From: Streptomyces roseoverticillatus
GTDB taxonomy: Bacteria; Actinomycetota; Actinomycetes; Streptomycetales; Streptomycetaceae
DNA: 64,000 nucleotides
Direction: 5' to 3'
Assembly (NCBI RefSeq): GCF_000719265.1
Contig: NZ_JOFL01000022.1
Span: 1 to 64,000, forward strand
This document shows, piece by piece, positions 40,640 through 49,459 of this stretch. Below the pieces are notes generated by a model. That model was not told the DNA's origin. It made no database searches and was given only the letters and a program-made list of their open reading frames with translations. Position 1 is the first letter of the stretch. Each line of letters opens with the position of its first letter. The translations under genes and the position numbers were made by a program.

Positions 40640-41935
40640 TCAGCAGGTGGAAGAGGTCAGCAGGTGGAAGGGGTCGGCGGGTACGGCTTCGTCCCGTTCG
40701 TAGGCGCGGGCGAGGGCGCCGACCGTCGCCAGGTCGCCGAGGAGGATGGCCCCGGCGATCCGGTCGCCGCGCAGGACGAGCTTCTTGTACGAGCCGCGGG
40801 TCGCGTCGGCGATGCGGAGCACGTCGAGACCGCTCTCGTCGGCGGCCGGATCGCCGAACGCCGCGTACTCCAGGGGCCCGGCCGACAGCCGGGCGTACGG
40901 GCGCGAGCCCGCGTAGGCGGCGTCCGGGGCGGCGCCGGAGAGCCGGGCGGCCAGTACGTCGGCCTGCTCCCAGGCGGCGCCGGCCGTGCCGTGCGTACGG
41001 CCTCGGTGCTCGGCGCAGTCGCCGATCGCGTACACGTCCGGGGCGCAGGAGAGGCGGTCGTCGACCACGACGCCGGTGCGGACGGGGAGGCCGGCGGCGC
41101 GGGCGAGGGCGGTGCGGGGCGTGACGCCGCAGGCGACGACGACGAGATCGGCGTCGAGGACGTGGCCGTCGGAGAGCGTTGCGGCGGCGACGCGGTCCGT
41201 TCCGTGCAGGTTGCGGACCCGGGTGCTGGTACGGACCTCGACGCCGAGTGCGGCCAGGCGGTGCTGCAGCAGTGTGCCGGCCTGGCCGTCCAGGTGACGT
41301 TCAATCAGGTGGGCTGCCTGGTGGACGATCGTGACGGGCAGCGGGGCGGCTTCGTGTCCCTGGCGGTCGCCGGCATCCGCGCCCGGCGGGATTTCAGCCC
41401 GTGGGGGCGCCTCCCGGCGGTCGCCGGACGAGTGTGCGGACACCGCACCGAGCGCCGTCCGCACGGCCAGCGCACGGGCCACGCTCACCCCCAGGACGCC
41501 GCCCCCGATCACCAGCGCCCGCCGGGCGCCGACCGCCGTACCGGCCAGCTCGTCGCAGTCGGCAACGGACCGCACCACGTGCACCCCGCGCAGCCCCCGC
41601 CGGAGCCCGCCGCAGGCGACCGGCTCCGCGCCCGTCGCCAGGACCAGTTCGTCGTACGGGACGTGCTCGCCGTCCGCCAGCCGCAGGGTGTGGGCGACGG
41701 TGTCGAGCCCCGTCACCTCGCAGCCCGTCCGCAGCCGCGCGTCACCGGACGGCAGCGTGAGGTCGTCCGCGGCGTACCGCCCGGTGAGGACGTCGGCGAG
41801 GAGCACCCGGTTGTACGGGGCGCGCGGTTCGGCGCCGTACAGCGTGACCTCCGCGTCCCCGCCGAGGGCCTGGAAGCGCTCGGCGAAGCGGGCCGCGGCC
41901 ATCCCGGCGCCGACGACGGCGATACGGCGGGTCAT
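40640..41935 (-). CDS. FAD/NAD(P)H reductase of the nitrate reductase system (NasB-like)
   Basis: This 431-residue pyridine nucleotide-disulfide-type reductase has two Rossmann motifs (IAVVGAGMAAARFAERF and ALVIGGGVLGVSVARAL) and the conserved CAPDVYAIGDCAEHRG. It resembles the N-terminal half of NirB and probably passes electrons to the nitrate reductase. Between the two nucleotide domains it carries an unusual insertion of about 40 low-complexity residues (SGDRREAPPRAEIPPGADAG). ATG 41935 overlaps the nasA stop (ATGA). Confidence 0.9.
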   Translation of the reverse strand: MTRRIAVVGAGMAAARFAERFQALGGDAEVTLYGAEPRAPYNRVLLADVLTGRYAADDLTLPSGDARLRTGCEVTGLDTVAHTLRLADGEHVPYDELVLATGAEPVACGGLRRGLRGVHVVRSVADCDELAGTAVGARRALVIGGGVLGVSVARALAVRTALGAVSAHSSGDRREAPPRAEIPPGADAGDRQGHEAAPLPVTIVHQAAHLIERHLDGQAGTLLQHRLAALGVEVRTSTRVRNLHGTDRVAAATLSDGHVLDADLVVVACGVTPRTALARAAGLPVRTGVVVDDRLSCAPDVYAIGDCAEHRGRTHGTAGAAWEQADVLAARLSGAAPDAAYAGSRPYARLSAGPLEYAAFGDPAADESGLDVLRIADATRGSYKKLVLRGDRIAGAILLGDLATVGALARAYERDEAVPADPFHLLTSSTC

Positions 41936-44379
41936 GACGCCCGCCCCGGCACGGCGGGACCGGACGCCGTGCGCCCGGCGACGGCCCGGCGCCCGGTGCG
42001 CTCCCCGGGAGCGGATCGTGCCGCGGATTCCGTGATCTGCGCGGGCTCCATGCGCTGCGCGGGCTCCGTGATCTGCACGGGCTCCGTGATCTGCACGGGC
42101 TCCGTGCGCTCTGTGCGCTGCATGGGCTCCGTGCGCTCTGTGCGCTGCATGGGCTCCGTGCGATGCGTGGGCTCCGTGCGCCGCGTGGGCCCTGTGCGCT
42201 CTGGGCGCCGCGCAGGCTCCGTGCGCCGCGCAGGCTCCGCGGCTTCCGTGACAGCACCCCGCTTCTCCCGCTCGCCGGCCGCAGGCCCCACCCGCACCGC
42301 GCACACCTTGAACTCGGGCATCCGCGAGACCGGGTCCAGGGCCGGGTTCGTGAGGGTGTTGGCGCGGCCTTCCCCGCCCCAGTGGAAGGGCATGAAGACG
42401 GTGTCCGGCCGGATGGTGTCGGTGACGCGGGCCGGGGCGACCGCCCGGCCGCGCCGGCTGGTGACCGCCAGCAGCTCGCCCTCCGCGACGCCGAGGCGGC
42501 GGGCGAGGACGGGGTGGACCTCCACGAACGGGCCGGGCGCGGAGCGGTTGAGCTCGTCGACGCGCCGCGTCTGGGCGCCGCTCTGGTACTGGCCGACGAC
42601 GCGGCCCGTCGTCAGGTACAGCGGATAGTCGCCGTCGGGGCCGTCGGGCTCCTCCGCGGCGGGCCGGTGCGTCACGGCCGCGAACCGCGCCCGGCCGTCG
42701 GGGGTGGCGAAGCGGTCCAGGAAGAGGCGGGGCGTGCCGGGGTGGTCCGGGGCCGGGCAGGGCCAGAAGACGCCATCCTCGGCGCGGATGCGGCCGTAGC
42801 TGATGCCCGCGTAGTCCGCCTGGCCGCCGGCCGAGGCGCGCCGCAGCTCCTCGAAGACCTCCTCGGGGTCCTCGGGGAAGCCTTCGGGCACGCCCAGCCG
42901 GGCGGCGAGCCCGTGCAGGACGGCGAGGTCGCTGCGCACGCGCTCGGGGGCGTCGACGGCCTTGCTGCGCAGGATGACGCGGCCTTCGAGGTTCGTGGTC
43001 GTGCCGGTCTCCTCCGCCCACTGGGTGACCGGCAGGACCACGTCGGCGAGCCTGGCCGTCTCGGAGAGGACGACGTCGCCGACGGCGAGGAAGTCCAGCG
43101 CGCGGATCCGCTCGGTGACGTGGGCGGCGCGGGGGGCGGAGACGACCGGGTTGGAGCCCATGAGCAGGAGCGCGCGGACGCCGCCGTCGGTGCCGAGCGA
43201 GTCGAGCAGTTCGTAGGCGCTGCGGCCCGGCCCGGGCAGGCCGTCGGGGTCGACGCCCCAGACGGCGGCGACGTGGCGGCGGGCGGCGGGGTCGGTGATC
43301 GAGCGGTAGCCGGGGAGCTGGTCGGCCTTCTGGCCGTGCTCGCGGCCGCCCTGGCCGTTGCCCTGGCCGGTCAGGCAGCCGTACCCGGAGCCGGGGCGGC
43401 CCGCCTTGCCGGCCGCCAGGCACAGGTTGATCCACGCGCTCACGGTGTCCGTGCCCTTGCTCTGCTGCTCGGGACCGCGCGCGGTCAGCACCATGCCGCG
43501 CGGCGCCTCCCCGAACATCTCGGCCGCCGCGGCCAGTTGCGCCACCGGCACGCCCGTCAGCCGCTCCACGCGCTGCGGCCAGTGCGCCATCGCCGCGGCC
43601 CGCGCCTGCGCGAAGCCCGTCGTGCGGCGGGCGATGAAGTCCTTGTCGGCCCGCCCGTCGGCGATCAGCAGGTGCAGCAGCCCGAGCGCGAGGGCGAGGT
43701 CGGCACCGGGAAGGGGCTGCAGGTGCAGGTCGGCCTGCTCGGCGGTGCGCGTGCGGCGCGGATCGACGACGATCAGCCGGCCGCCGTTCTCGCGCAGTTC
43801 GCGGAAGTAGCGCAGCGCTGGGGGCATCGTCTCGGCCGGGTTCGCGCCGACGAGGATCACGCAGTCCGTACCGGCGATGTCCGCGAGCGGGAAGGGCAGG
43901 CCGCGGTCGATGCCGAACGCGCGGCGGTGCGCGGCCGCCGCGGACGACATGCAGAAGCGGCCGTTGTAGTCGATGTGCGGCGTGCGGAGCGCGACGCGCG
44001 CGAACTTCCCCAGCAGGTACGCCTTCTCGTTCGTGAGCCCGCCGCCGCCGAAGACGCCGACGGCGTCGTGTCCGTAGCGGCGCTGCGCCGTCGTGAGGCC
44101 TGCGGCCACGCGGTCGAGGGCCTCGTCCCAGGAGGCCGGGCGCAGGGGGGCGCCCCGGTCGTCGCGGACGAGGGGCTCGGTGAGCCGCACACCGGGGCGC
44201 AGCACCGCGGCGGCGGTACGCCCCTTGCCGCACAGGGCGCCCCGGTTGACGGGGAAGTCAGGGCGCTCCAGGACCTCGACGGGCTCCGGCCCGGCGCCCG
44301 GCCGCAGCCGCATGCCGCACTGCAGGGCGCAGTAGGGGCAGTGGGTGTCCGTGGCGGTGCCGGAGCCGGAGGTCGTCAT
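41932..44379 (-). CDS. nasA: Assimilatory nitrate reductase, molybdopterin subunit
   Basis: This 815-residue molybdoenzyme has the N-terminal [4Fe-4S] motif THCPYCALQCGM ... CGKG and molybdopterin-guanine dinucleotide regions (GRFCMSSAAAAHRRAFG, TDCVILVGANPAETMP, ALLLMGSNPVVSAP, the C-terminal barrel VFMPFHWGGEGRANTLTNPA). It reduces nitrate to nitrite. The expected C-terminus after VCAVRVGP is followed by about 80 residues of degenerate TEPVQI/TEPMQRTER-type repeats instead of the [2Fe-2S] domain some NasA proteins have. ATG 44379 begins the operon and diverges from nnaR. Confidence 0.95.
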   Translation of the reverse strand: MTTSGSGTATDTHCPYCALQCGMRLRPGAGPEPVEVLERPDFPVNRGALCGKGRTAAAVLRPGVRLTEPLVRDDRGAPLRPASWDEALDRVAAGLTTAQRRYGHDAVGVFGGGGLTNEKAYLLGKFARVALRTPHIDYNGRFCMSSAAAAHRRAFGIDRGLPFPLADIAGTDCVILVGANPAETMPPALRYFRELRENGGRLIVVDPRRTRTAEQADLHLQPLPGADLALALGLLHLLIADGRADKDFIARRTTGFAQARAAAMAHWPQRVERLTGVPVAQLAAAAEMFGEAPRGMVLTARGPEQQSKGTDTVSAWINLCLAAGKAGRPGSGYGCLTGQGNGQGGREHGQKADQLPGYRSITDPAARRHVAAVWGVDPDGLPGPGRSAYELLDSLGTDGGVRALLLMGSNPVVSAPRAAHVTERIRALDFLAVGDVVLSETARLADVVLPVTQWAEETGTTTNLEGRVILRSKAVDAPERVRSDLAVLHGLAARLGVPEGFPEDPEEVFEELRRASAGGQADYAGISYGRIRAEDGVFWPCPAPDHPGTPRLFLDRFATPDGRARFAAVTHRPAAEEPDGPDGDYPLYLTTGRVVGQYQSGAQTRRVDELNRSAPGPFVEVHPVLARRLGVAEGELLAVTSRRGRAVAPARVTDTIRPDTVFMPFHWGGEGRANTLTNPALDPVSRMPEFKVCAVRVGPAAGEREKRGAVTEAAEPARRTEPARRPERTGPTRRTEPTHRTEPMQRTERTEPMQRTERTEPVQITEPVQITEPAQRMEPAQITESAARSAPGERTGRRAVAGRTASGPAVPGRAS
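42020..42245. repeat. Tandem repeats in the 3' end of nasA
   Basis: Repeated units of the GGCTCCGTGATCTGCACG type (18 bp) and the longer CTGTGCGCTGCATGGGCTCC type occur about ten times. In frame they encode TEPxQxTEP-like segments of the NasA tail, so copy-number change would keep the frame. Confidence 0.8.
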
Positions 44380-44489
44380 GCCACCGAGGTTCACTCCGGG
44401 TCGTTACGCCCCGACGTCGGCGATGTTGCCTGTCCGGTACAAGCCGTTCACACGGCCGGACGGGCCATGCAGGCACTGCGACATCTGCC

Positions 44490-44514
44490 GTAACGTGCCG
44501 GAAGCTTTCCCTAA
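44490..44514. promoter_or_regulatory. Putative GlnR site in the nasA-nnaR divergent promoter
   Basis: GTAAC-GTGCCG-GAAGC fits the GlnR a-site/b-site spacing (GTnAC-n6-GaAAC); on the other strand GTTAG-GGAAAGC overlaps it. A further GTTAC half-site lies at 44403. GlnR and NnaR control nitrate assimilation in Streptomyces. Confidence 0.5.
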
Positions 44515-44570
44515 CGCTTGTGTGACGGGGGCGCAACGGCGCCGAAACCCCGCCGACGGACCATGCGCGC

Positions 44571-45701
44571 ATGGGAACGACCAGCGCTGGCACAGGACCG
44601 CTCACCGGCTTCGTCGTCGGGGTGACCGCGGACCGGCGGCGCGACGAGCTCACGGCGCTGCTCCGGCGCAGAGGCGCCCGGGTCATCGAGGCGCCCACCA
44701 TGCGGATCCTCCCGCTCGACGACGACGTGGCGCTGCGCCGCGCCACCGAGCGCTGCCTCGCCGCCCCGCTCGACTACGTCGTCGCCACGACCGGCGTCGG
44801 CTGGCGGGGCTGGATGAGCGCCGCGGAAGGCTGGGGGCACGGGGCGGGGCTCGCCGGGGCCTGCCGGGGCGCAGCGGTCCTCAGCCGCGGGCCCAAAGCT
44901 ACGGGCGCGGTGCGGGCCAGCGGCCTGGAGGAGGCGTACTCGCCCGGCTCCGAAGCTACCGGCGAGCTCCTGACCTGGCTCCTCGCCCGCGACCTCACCG
45001 GCCGCCGCATCGCCGTGCAGGAGCACGGCGTGCCCCTCGACGGATTCTCCGACGCGCTGCGCGAGCGCGGCGCCGAAGTCATCGACGTGCCGGTCTACCG
45101 GTGGACGCCGCCGGAGGACACCGACGCGGTGCGCCGCCTCGTCGAGCAGACCGTACGGCGCGAGGTCCACGCCCTCACCTTCACCAGCGCCCCGGCCATC
45201 GTCTTCTTCCTGGAGTCCGCGCAGGCGGCCGGCCTGTACGAGGAGGTCCTCGCCGCGCTGCGGGGCGATGTCCTGCCGGTCTGCGTCGGCCCGCTGTGCG
45301 CCCGCCCCCTGGAGGACGTCGGCGTCACGACGACCTGGCCGGAGCGCGGCCGCCTCGGCGCCCTCGTCCGCACCCTCACGGACACCCTCCCGGACCGCGA
45401 CCGCCGGGTCCTGCGCGCCGGCGACCGTCCCCTCGTCCTCCAGGGAAGCGCCCTCCTCGCCGGCGAGGAAGCCATCTGGCTGCCCCCGGTCCCGGCCGCG
45501 GTCCTGCGCGCCCTGGCCGCCCGCCCGGGCTGGGTCCTCAGCCGGAACGACCTGCTCCAGCGGGTGTGGGCGGGGGCGGCCCGGGCGGACGAGCACGCCG
45601 TGGAGGCGGCGGTGGGACGGCTGCGCGGCGCGCTCGGCGCGTACGCGGGCCTGATCCGGACGGTGCCGAAGCGGGGGTACAGGCTGGTGGTGGACGACTG
45701 A
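44571..45701 (+). CDS. nnaR: NnaR: uroporphyrinogen-III synthase-like nitrate regulator with winged helix
   Basis: This 376-residue protein joins a HemD-like domain (residues about 12-265: TGFVVGVTADRRRDELTALL, YVVATTGVGWRGWM, HALTFTSAPAIVFFLE) to an OmpR-type winged helix (about 285-372: LRALAARPGWVLSRNDLLQR, VWAG, AVGRLRGALGAYAGLIRTVPKRGYRL). The same architecture and the position divergent from the nas operon match NnaR, an activator of nitrate and nitrite genes that works with GlnR. The HemD domain might sense a tetrapyrrole or another ligand. It could also retain synthase activity for siroheme. Confidence 0.93.
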   Translation: MGTTSAGTGPLTGFVVGVTADRRRDELTALLRRRGARVIEAPTMRILPLDDDVALRRATERCLAAPLDYVVATTGVGWRGWMSAAEGWGHGAGLAGACRGAAVLSRGPKATGAVRASGLEEAYSPGSEATGELLTWLLARDLTGRRIAVQEHGVPLDGFSDALRERGAEVIDVPVYRWTPPEDTDAVRRLVEQTVRREVHALTFTSAPAIVFFLESAQAAGLYEEVLAALRGDVLPVCVGPLCARPLEDVGVTTTWPERGRLGALVRTLTDTLPDRDRRVLRAGDRPLVLQGSALLAGEEAIWLPPVPAAVLRALAARPGWVLSRNDLLQRVWAGAARADEHAVEAAVGRLRGALGAYAGLIRTVPKRGYRLVVDD

Positions 45702-45790
45702 GGCCGGGGCGCGTGGCGGGGCTGCTCCGGCCCCGCCCGAGGGCCCGCCGTCCTCTCCCGCCGCGGCGGCGGGCAACCACACACCACCGG

Positions 45791-45835
45791 TCCGGCGGTG
45801 CCGGCACCCCTTCAAGCCGCTCCGGCACCGCCGGA
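45791..45835. terminator. Bidirectional terminator between nnaR and the HAD gene
   Basis: TCCGGCGGTGCCGG and its complement CCGGCACCGCCGGA form a 14-bp stem with a 17-nt loop, midway between two convergent genes. The rest of 45702-45929 is empty. Confidence 0.78.
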
Positions 45836-45929
45836 CACCGCCGTGGGGGCTGATCACCGCCGCGGCGGACACAAGGGACCGGCGCCCCGGAAGCCCCTGC
45901 CGCCCGGGCAGACCCGGCGCCGCATGCCT

Positions 45930-46595
45930 CTATCCCACCGCCGCCAGCGGCAGCGCCCCCGTCTCCGTCGGAAGCCGCAACCAGCCCTCCCGTAGCGCGT
46001 GTTGCGTCAGCACCGGGTCGTCGCCGACGACCGCCGGCGTGCCGACCGACCGCAGCAGCGGCAGGTCACTTTCGTGGTCGCCGTAGGCGAAGCAGTCCTC
46101 CGGGGACGCGCCGGCCGAGGCCATGAGGACCGCCGCGGCCTCCGCCTTCACCGGGCCGATCACCGGACGGACGATCTCGCCCGTGAGGCGGCCGTCGTCG
46201 CCGACGCGCTGGGACGCGCAGAGGATCCGGTCCGCGCCGAGGTCGGCGGCGAGCGGGGCGAGGACCGCCCAGAGGGAGCCGGAGACCAGGACGGTCAGGT
46301 GGCCCAGGGCCCGGTGGCGGCGCAGCGCCGTGACGGCGGGGAGGACGAAGGCCTGCGGGTCCGAGCGGTACGCGCCGTACCACTCGCGGCCCGCGCTCTG
46401 GAGCTCCGCCGCGGGAACGCCCGCGAAGCGCCGGTAGTAGGCCCGGTTCAGCTCGCTCCGGTCCTTGCCCTCCAGGGCGCAGGGCCGCTCGCCCCGCGGG
46501 TGGAGGGCGTCCCACCAGTCCCGGAAGAGCAGCATGCTCTTGCCGCTGATCAGCGTCTCGTCGACGTCGAAGAACGCCACCGGCCTCGTGGTCAT
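45930..46595 (-). CDS. HAD-IB family phosphatase
   Basis: This 221-residue enzyme has motif I FFDVDETLI (DxDxT), motif II VLVSGSLW, motif III Lys in GPVKAEAAAVL and motif IV AYGDHESDLPLL. HAD-IB enzymes dephosphorylate small phosphoesters, such as phosphoserine. Its place in the AfsA operon suggests dephosphorylation of a butenolide or butyrolactone phosphate intermediate, a step required after AfsA. ATG 46595 follows AAGGGGG. The start lies 267 bp after the acyl-CoA dehydrogenase-like gene, with a repeat array between. Confidence 0.85.
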   Translation of the reverse strand: MTTRPVAFFDVDETLISGKSMLLFRDWWDALHPRGERPCALEGKDRSELNRAYYRRFAGVPAAELQSAGREWYGAYRSDPQAFVLPAVTALRRHRALGHLTVLVSGSLWAVLAPLAADLGADRILCASQRVGDDGRLTGEIVRPVIGPVKAEAAAVLMASAGASPEDCFAYGDHESDLPLLRSVGTPAVVGDDPVLTQHALREGWLRLPTETGALPLAAVG

Positions 46596-46614
46596 GAACC
46601 GTCGGCCCCCTTTT

Positions 46615-46910
46615 CTGGCTCGTCGGAATCAGGCTCGTTCGGGATTGGGCTCGTTCGGAATCGGGCCCGTCGGGATCGGGCTCGTACGGGACCAGGCCCG
46701 TCGGGACCGGGCTCCGTACGGAATCGGGCCCGTCAGGACCAAGCACCGTACGGAATCAGGCCCGTTGGGGTCAGGGCCGTCGGGACCAAGCTCCGTACGG
46801 GACCAGGCCCGTCGGGACCAGGCCCATCGAGATCAGCCCGTACGGGACCAGGCCCATCGAGATCAGGCCCGTACGGAATCAGGCCCGTCAAAATCAGGCC
46901 CGTCGGGATC
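46615..46910. repeat. 15-16 bp minisatellite of about 19 units
   Basis: The consensus is GTACGGGACCAGGCCC or GTCGGGATCAGGCCC, with units varying at two to four bases. The array begins beside the HAD gene start and runs into the 3' end of the acyl-CoA dehydrogenase-like gene, where it encodes the last ten residues (DPDGPDFDGPDSVRA). No gene or hairpin terminator explains it. Confidence 0.85.
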
Positions 46911-48089
46911 GGGGAAGACCGCGTCGGCGTAGGCCGCGGCGGCCGTGTCGAACGACAGCGTCGCGTGTGCGGCGGCGGCCGTGACGTCGCGCCACTTCTG
47001 CTGCAGGGGGTTGCCCTCGGCGAGGGCGCCCGCGCCCGCCGCGTGGAACAGCCGGTCCACCGCCTCCGCGCACAGCGCGGCGGCCATGGCGGCGTCCCGG
47101 CGGCACTCCGCGACCACCGCGGGCGTGGCCTCGGCCGTGTCCGCCCGGTGCGCCACCTCGGCCAGCAGCAGCCGCGCCGCCTTGATCTTCGCCGAGGACT
47201 CCGCCGCCAGGTGCCGGGCGGCGGGCGTCAGGGCCGCGGCGCGGCCGTCGGCCCGCCTGCGGCCCGCCGTGGCGGCGGTCCACAGGGTCTGCGCGGCCTC
47301 CGCCGCGCCGAGCAGCGGCGCGGCGAACTGCAGCGCCGCCACCATGGGGAACGGCACGCCGTGACAGCGCCCGCCGCCCGGCAGCGGGCGCAGCAGCCGG
47401 TCCAGGGTGAAGGTCCGGTACTCCGGCACGAAGACGTCTTCCACGCGTACCGAGTTGCTGCCCGTGCCGCGCAGCCCGAGCGGCCGCCACGTGTCGAGCA
47501 CCGTCACCTCGGCCCGCGGCACGGCGAAGATCCGGTGCTCCCGGCCGGCGGCACCCTCGGTGAAGCCCGCGAGCAGCACCCACTCGGCGTGGTCGATCCC
47601 GCTGGCGTACGACCACCGGCCGTCGAGCAGCCAGCCGCCCTCACCAAGGGTGGCCCGGCCCTGCGGCGGGATGACGGACGCGGCGATCCGCACGTCGGGA
47701 CCCGCGCCCCACAGCTCCTGCCGGGCCCGCTCGGGGAGGTACGAGGCGAGGCGTCCGTGCGCCGCGAACAGTGCCGCGCACCACGCGGTGGAGGCGCAGA
47801 CCGCGGCGACCGTGGCGGTCGCCGTGAGGAACTCGCCGAACGTGCCCTCGCTGCCGCCGTAGCACCGCGGGACGAAGTGCCGGGCGAAGCCCGCGTCGCG
47901 TACGGCGTCGGCCGTCTCGCCCGGCAGGCGGCAGTGCTCTTCGGAGAGTTGGGCACCGAGACCGGCGGCCGTCAGGACGACATCGGGGACGAGGGAGGAC
48001 GAGGAGGCCGGAACCGAAGAGGCCGTAGCCGAGGGGGCCGGAACCGAGGAGGCCGGAACCGAGGAGGCCGGAGCCGAGGAGCTCAGCAC
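46863..48089 (-). CDS. Acyl-CoA dehydrogenase-family flavoprotein
   Basis: This 408-residue protein shows the acyl-CoA dehydrogenase/group D monooxygenase fold: ADAVRDAGFARHFVPRCYGG, VCASTAWCAALFAAHGRLAS, VRIAASVIPPQGRATLGEGG, the FAD-binding strand PLGLRGTGSNSVRVEDVFVP and a C-terminal helical domain (RDAAMAAALCAEAVDRLFHA). An Ala/Ser/Pro repeat tail forms the first 30 residues. GTG 48089 overlaps the afsA stop by 7 bp. A similar acyl-CoA oxidase makes avenolide in S. avermitilis, so a role in making or tailoring the signal is likely. Confidence 0.85.
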   Translation of the reverse strand: MLSSSAPASSVPASSVPAPSATASSVPASSSSLVPDVVLTAAGLGAQLSEEHCRLPGETADAVRDAGFARHFVPRCYGGSEGTFGEFLTATATVAAVCASTAWCAALFAAHGRLASYLPERARQELWGAGPDVRIAASVIPPQGRATLGEGGWLLDGRWSYASGIDHAEWVLLAGFTEGAAGREHRIFAVPRAEVTVLDTWRPLGLRGTGSNSVRVEDVFVPEYRTFTLDRLLRPLPGGGRCHGVPFPMVAALQFAAPLLGAAEAAQTLWTAATAGRRRADGRAAALTPAARHLAAESSAKIKAARLLLAEVAHRADTAEATPAVVAECRRDAAMAAALCAEAVDRLFHAAGAGALAEGNPLQQKWRDVTAAAAHATLSFDTAAAAYADAVFPDPDGPDFDGPDSVRA

Positions 48090-49246
48090 GAGACGGCCTC
48101 CCGGTCGGAGAAGAGCGACCAGGACGGCGCGGCGCTGACGAAGCGGGCGTCGGCCAGGGTGCGGCCGCCCTGCACGGCGGAGACCTCGAAGCCGGCGCGG
48201 GCCCGCCCCGCGTCCCGCATCGGGCCGACCACGATGTCGACGGGGCGGTCGAGCTCGCCGAAGCAGTGGAACCCGGTTTCGAGCGAGGAGAGCACGCACG
48301 GCGCCAGCCGGGCCAGCGGGCCGAACTCCCGTACGTACCCGGCGTATGCGGCCTGCTGCAGGGCCTCCAGCAGCACCATGCCCGGCACGTGGTCGGACTC
48401 GTGGTCGAAGTGGACCGGGTGACTGCGGTCCAGGCGCAGCCGCCACGTGTTCGCGGGGAGCCTCGGGTCGGCGGCCAGGAGGACGTCCCGGTCGTGGCGG
48501 CGGCCCACGGCCGCCGGACGGAGAACGAAGGAGTCGCCCATCGAGTCATCCAGCGGATCGCCCACCGGGCCGGCCGACGGGCCGGCCGTCCCGTCCGCCG
48601 CCGGGCTGTTGCGCCGCCGCAGCACGTCGTACTTCTCCTGCGGGAGCACCGCCCAGCGGAAGTCGGCGCGGCCGCACCAACGCCCGTGTATGTAAAGGGA
48701 GACGGACAGCTGCATCGCGAAGCGCCCCGGCTTGGCGGTGGCCCGCGCGCAAGTGATGTCCATGACCACGGGCAGCTCGGCGTCCGGGTCGTACGGCAGG
48801 CCGCCGGGCGCGAAATCGGCGCTCAGCCGGCTCAGCACGAAGTGCACGTCCTCCGTGGGCACCCGGTAGAACCGGTGCGAGAGGTAGATCGCCGCCTGGC
48901 GCATCGACTCGACCAGCAGCGTGGGGTCGCCCGCCCCGGACGGGCCCGGGTAGTACAGCAGGTGGTCGGGGGCCCAGGCCCCCGCCACGAGGAAGCGGTC
49001 ACGGCCCACCCGCTGCGCGTCGGTGAGCAGGACCTGGCTGTCCGCGGCCTTGTGCACCAGACGGCGCGGGACGGTGGGTGCGAAGCTCAGGCGGCGGGTG
49101 GCGCCGAGAGCCAATTCGACGATGCCGGCGGTCACGGTGGCGGCGGCTGCGGTGCCGGCGGTTGCCCTGGCAGCGGTGGCAGCGGCGACGCCCGCCGGAC
49201 GCGGCGCGGCGGTGGAATCAGGAACGGGAACGGCTTTGACGTGCAC
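48083..49246 (-). CDS. AfsA-family signal synthase (gamma-butyrolactone or butenolide)
   Basis: This 387-residue protein has two AfsA hotdog repeats: VHKAADSQVLLTDAQRVGRD, HLLYYPGPSGAGDPTLLVES, RQAAIYLSHRFYRVP in the first, and HPVHFDHESDHVPGMVLLEA, QQAAYAGYVREFG in the second. AfsA couples a beta-ketoacyl-ACP with dihydroxyacetone phosphate to start butyrolactone synthesis. An N-terminal Ala/Thr-rich extension precedes the first repeat. GTG 49246 is the best start. It diverges from the TetR receptor at 49460, with a palindrome between. It is the first gene of an operon with the flavoprotein and phosphatase. Confidence 0.95.
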   Translation of the reverse strand: MHVKAVPVPDSTAAPRPAGVAAATAARATAGTAAAATVTAGIVELALGATRRLSFAPTVPRRLVHKAADSQVLLTDAQRVGRDRFLVAGAWAPDHLLYYPGPSGAGDPTLLVESMRQAAIYLSHRFYRVPTEDVHFVLSRLSADFAPGGLPYDPDAELPVVMDITCARATAKPGRFAMQLSVSLYIHGRWCGRADFRWAVLPQEKYDVLRRRNSPAADGTAGPSAGPVGDPLDDSMGDSFVLRPAAVGRRHDRDVLLAADPRLPANTWRLRLDRSHPVHFDHESDHVPGMVLLEALQQAAYAGYVREFGPLARLAPCVLSSLETGFHCFGELDRPVDIVVGPMRDAGRARAGFEVSAVQGGRTLADARFVSAAPSWSLFSDREAVSC

Positions 49247-49356
49247 GATTGAACTCCCCCTTGAACGGAGCGCCCGGCGCGAGTGAGGCGGCCACGGCAT
49301 TCCAGGTGTACAGAAGTACAGACGCTCAGTGCTCGATCAGTGCTTGATGAACGAAA

Positions 49357-49380
49357 AATATACCTGCGGGAAGGTATATT
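49357..49380. promoter_or_regulatory. ARE-like operator 1
   Basis: AATATACC-TGCGGGAA-GGTATATT is a perfect 8-bp inverted repeat with an 8-bp centre. It lies between divergent afsA and the first TetR gene, where butyrolactone receptors bind. Sites 2 and 3 share the ACATTCC/GGTAT arms. Confidence 0.78.
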
Positions 49381-49459
49381 GCAAGGAAGAGGCTCGGGGC
49401 TTGATGCTTTCCCCACCCCGGACCCTCCCGCTCCGCAGCCTCACCGAAGGAGAAGAAGT

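Noticed and set aside
38095..41124. 1009-aa plus-strand open frame
   Set aside because: It lies opposite nirB and the NasB-like gene, whose cofactor motifs are intact. Long antisense frames are common in high-GC DNA.
46615..46910. CRISPR array
   Set aside because: Units of 15-16 bp are contiguous and degenerate without spacers; it is a minisatellite.
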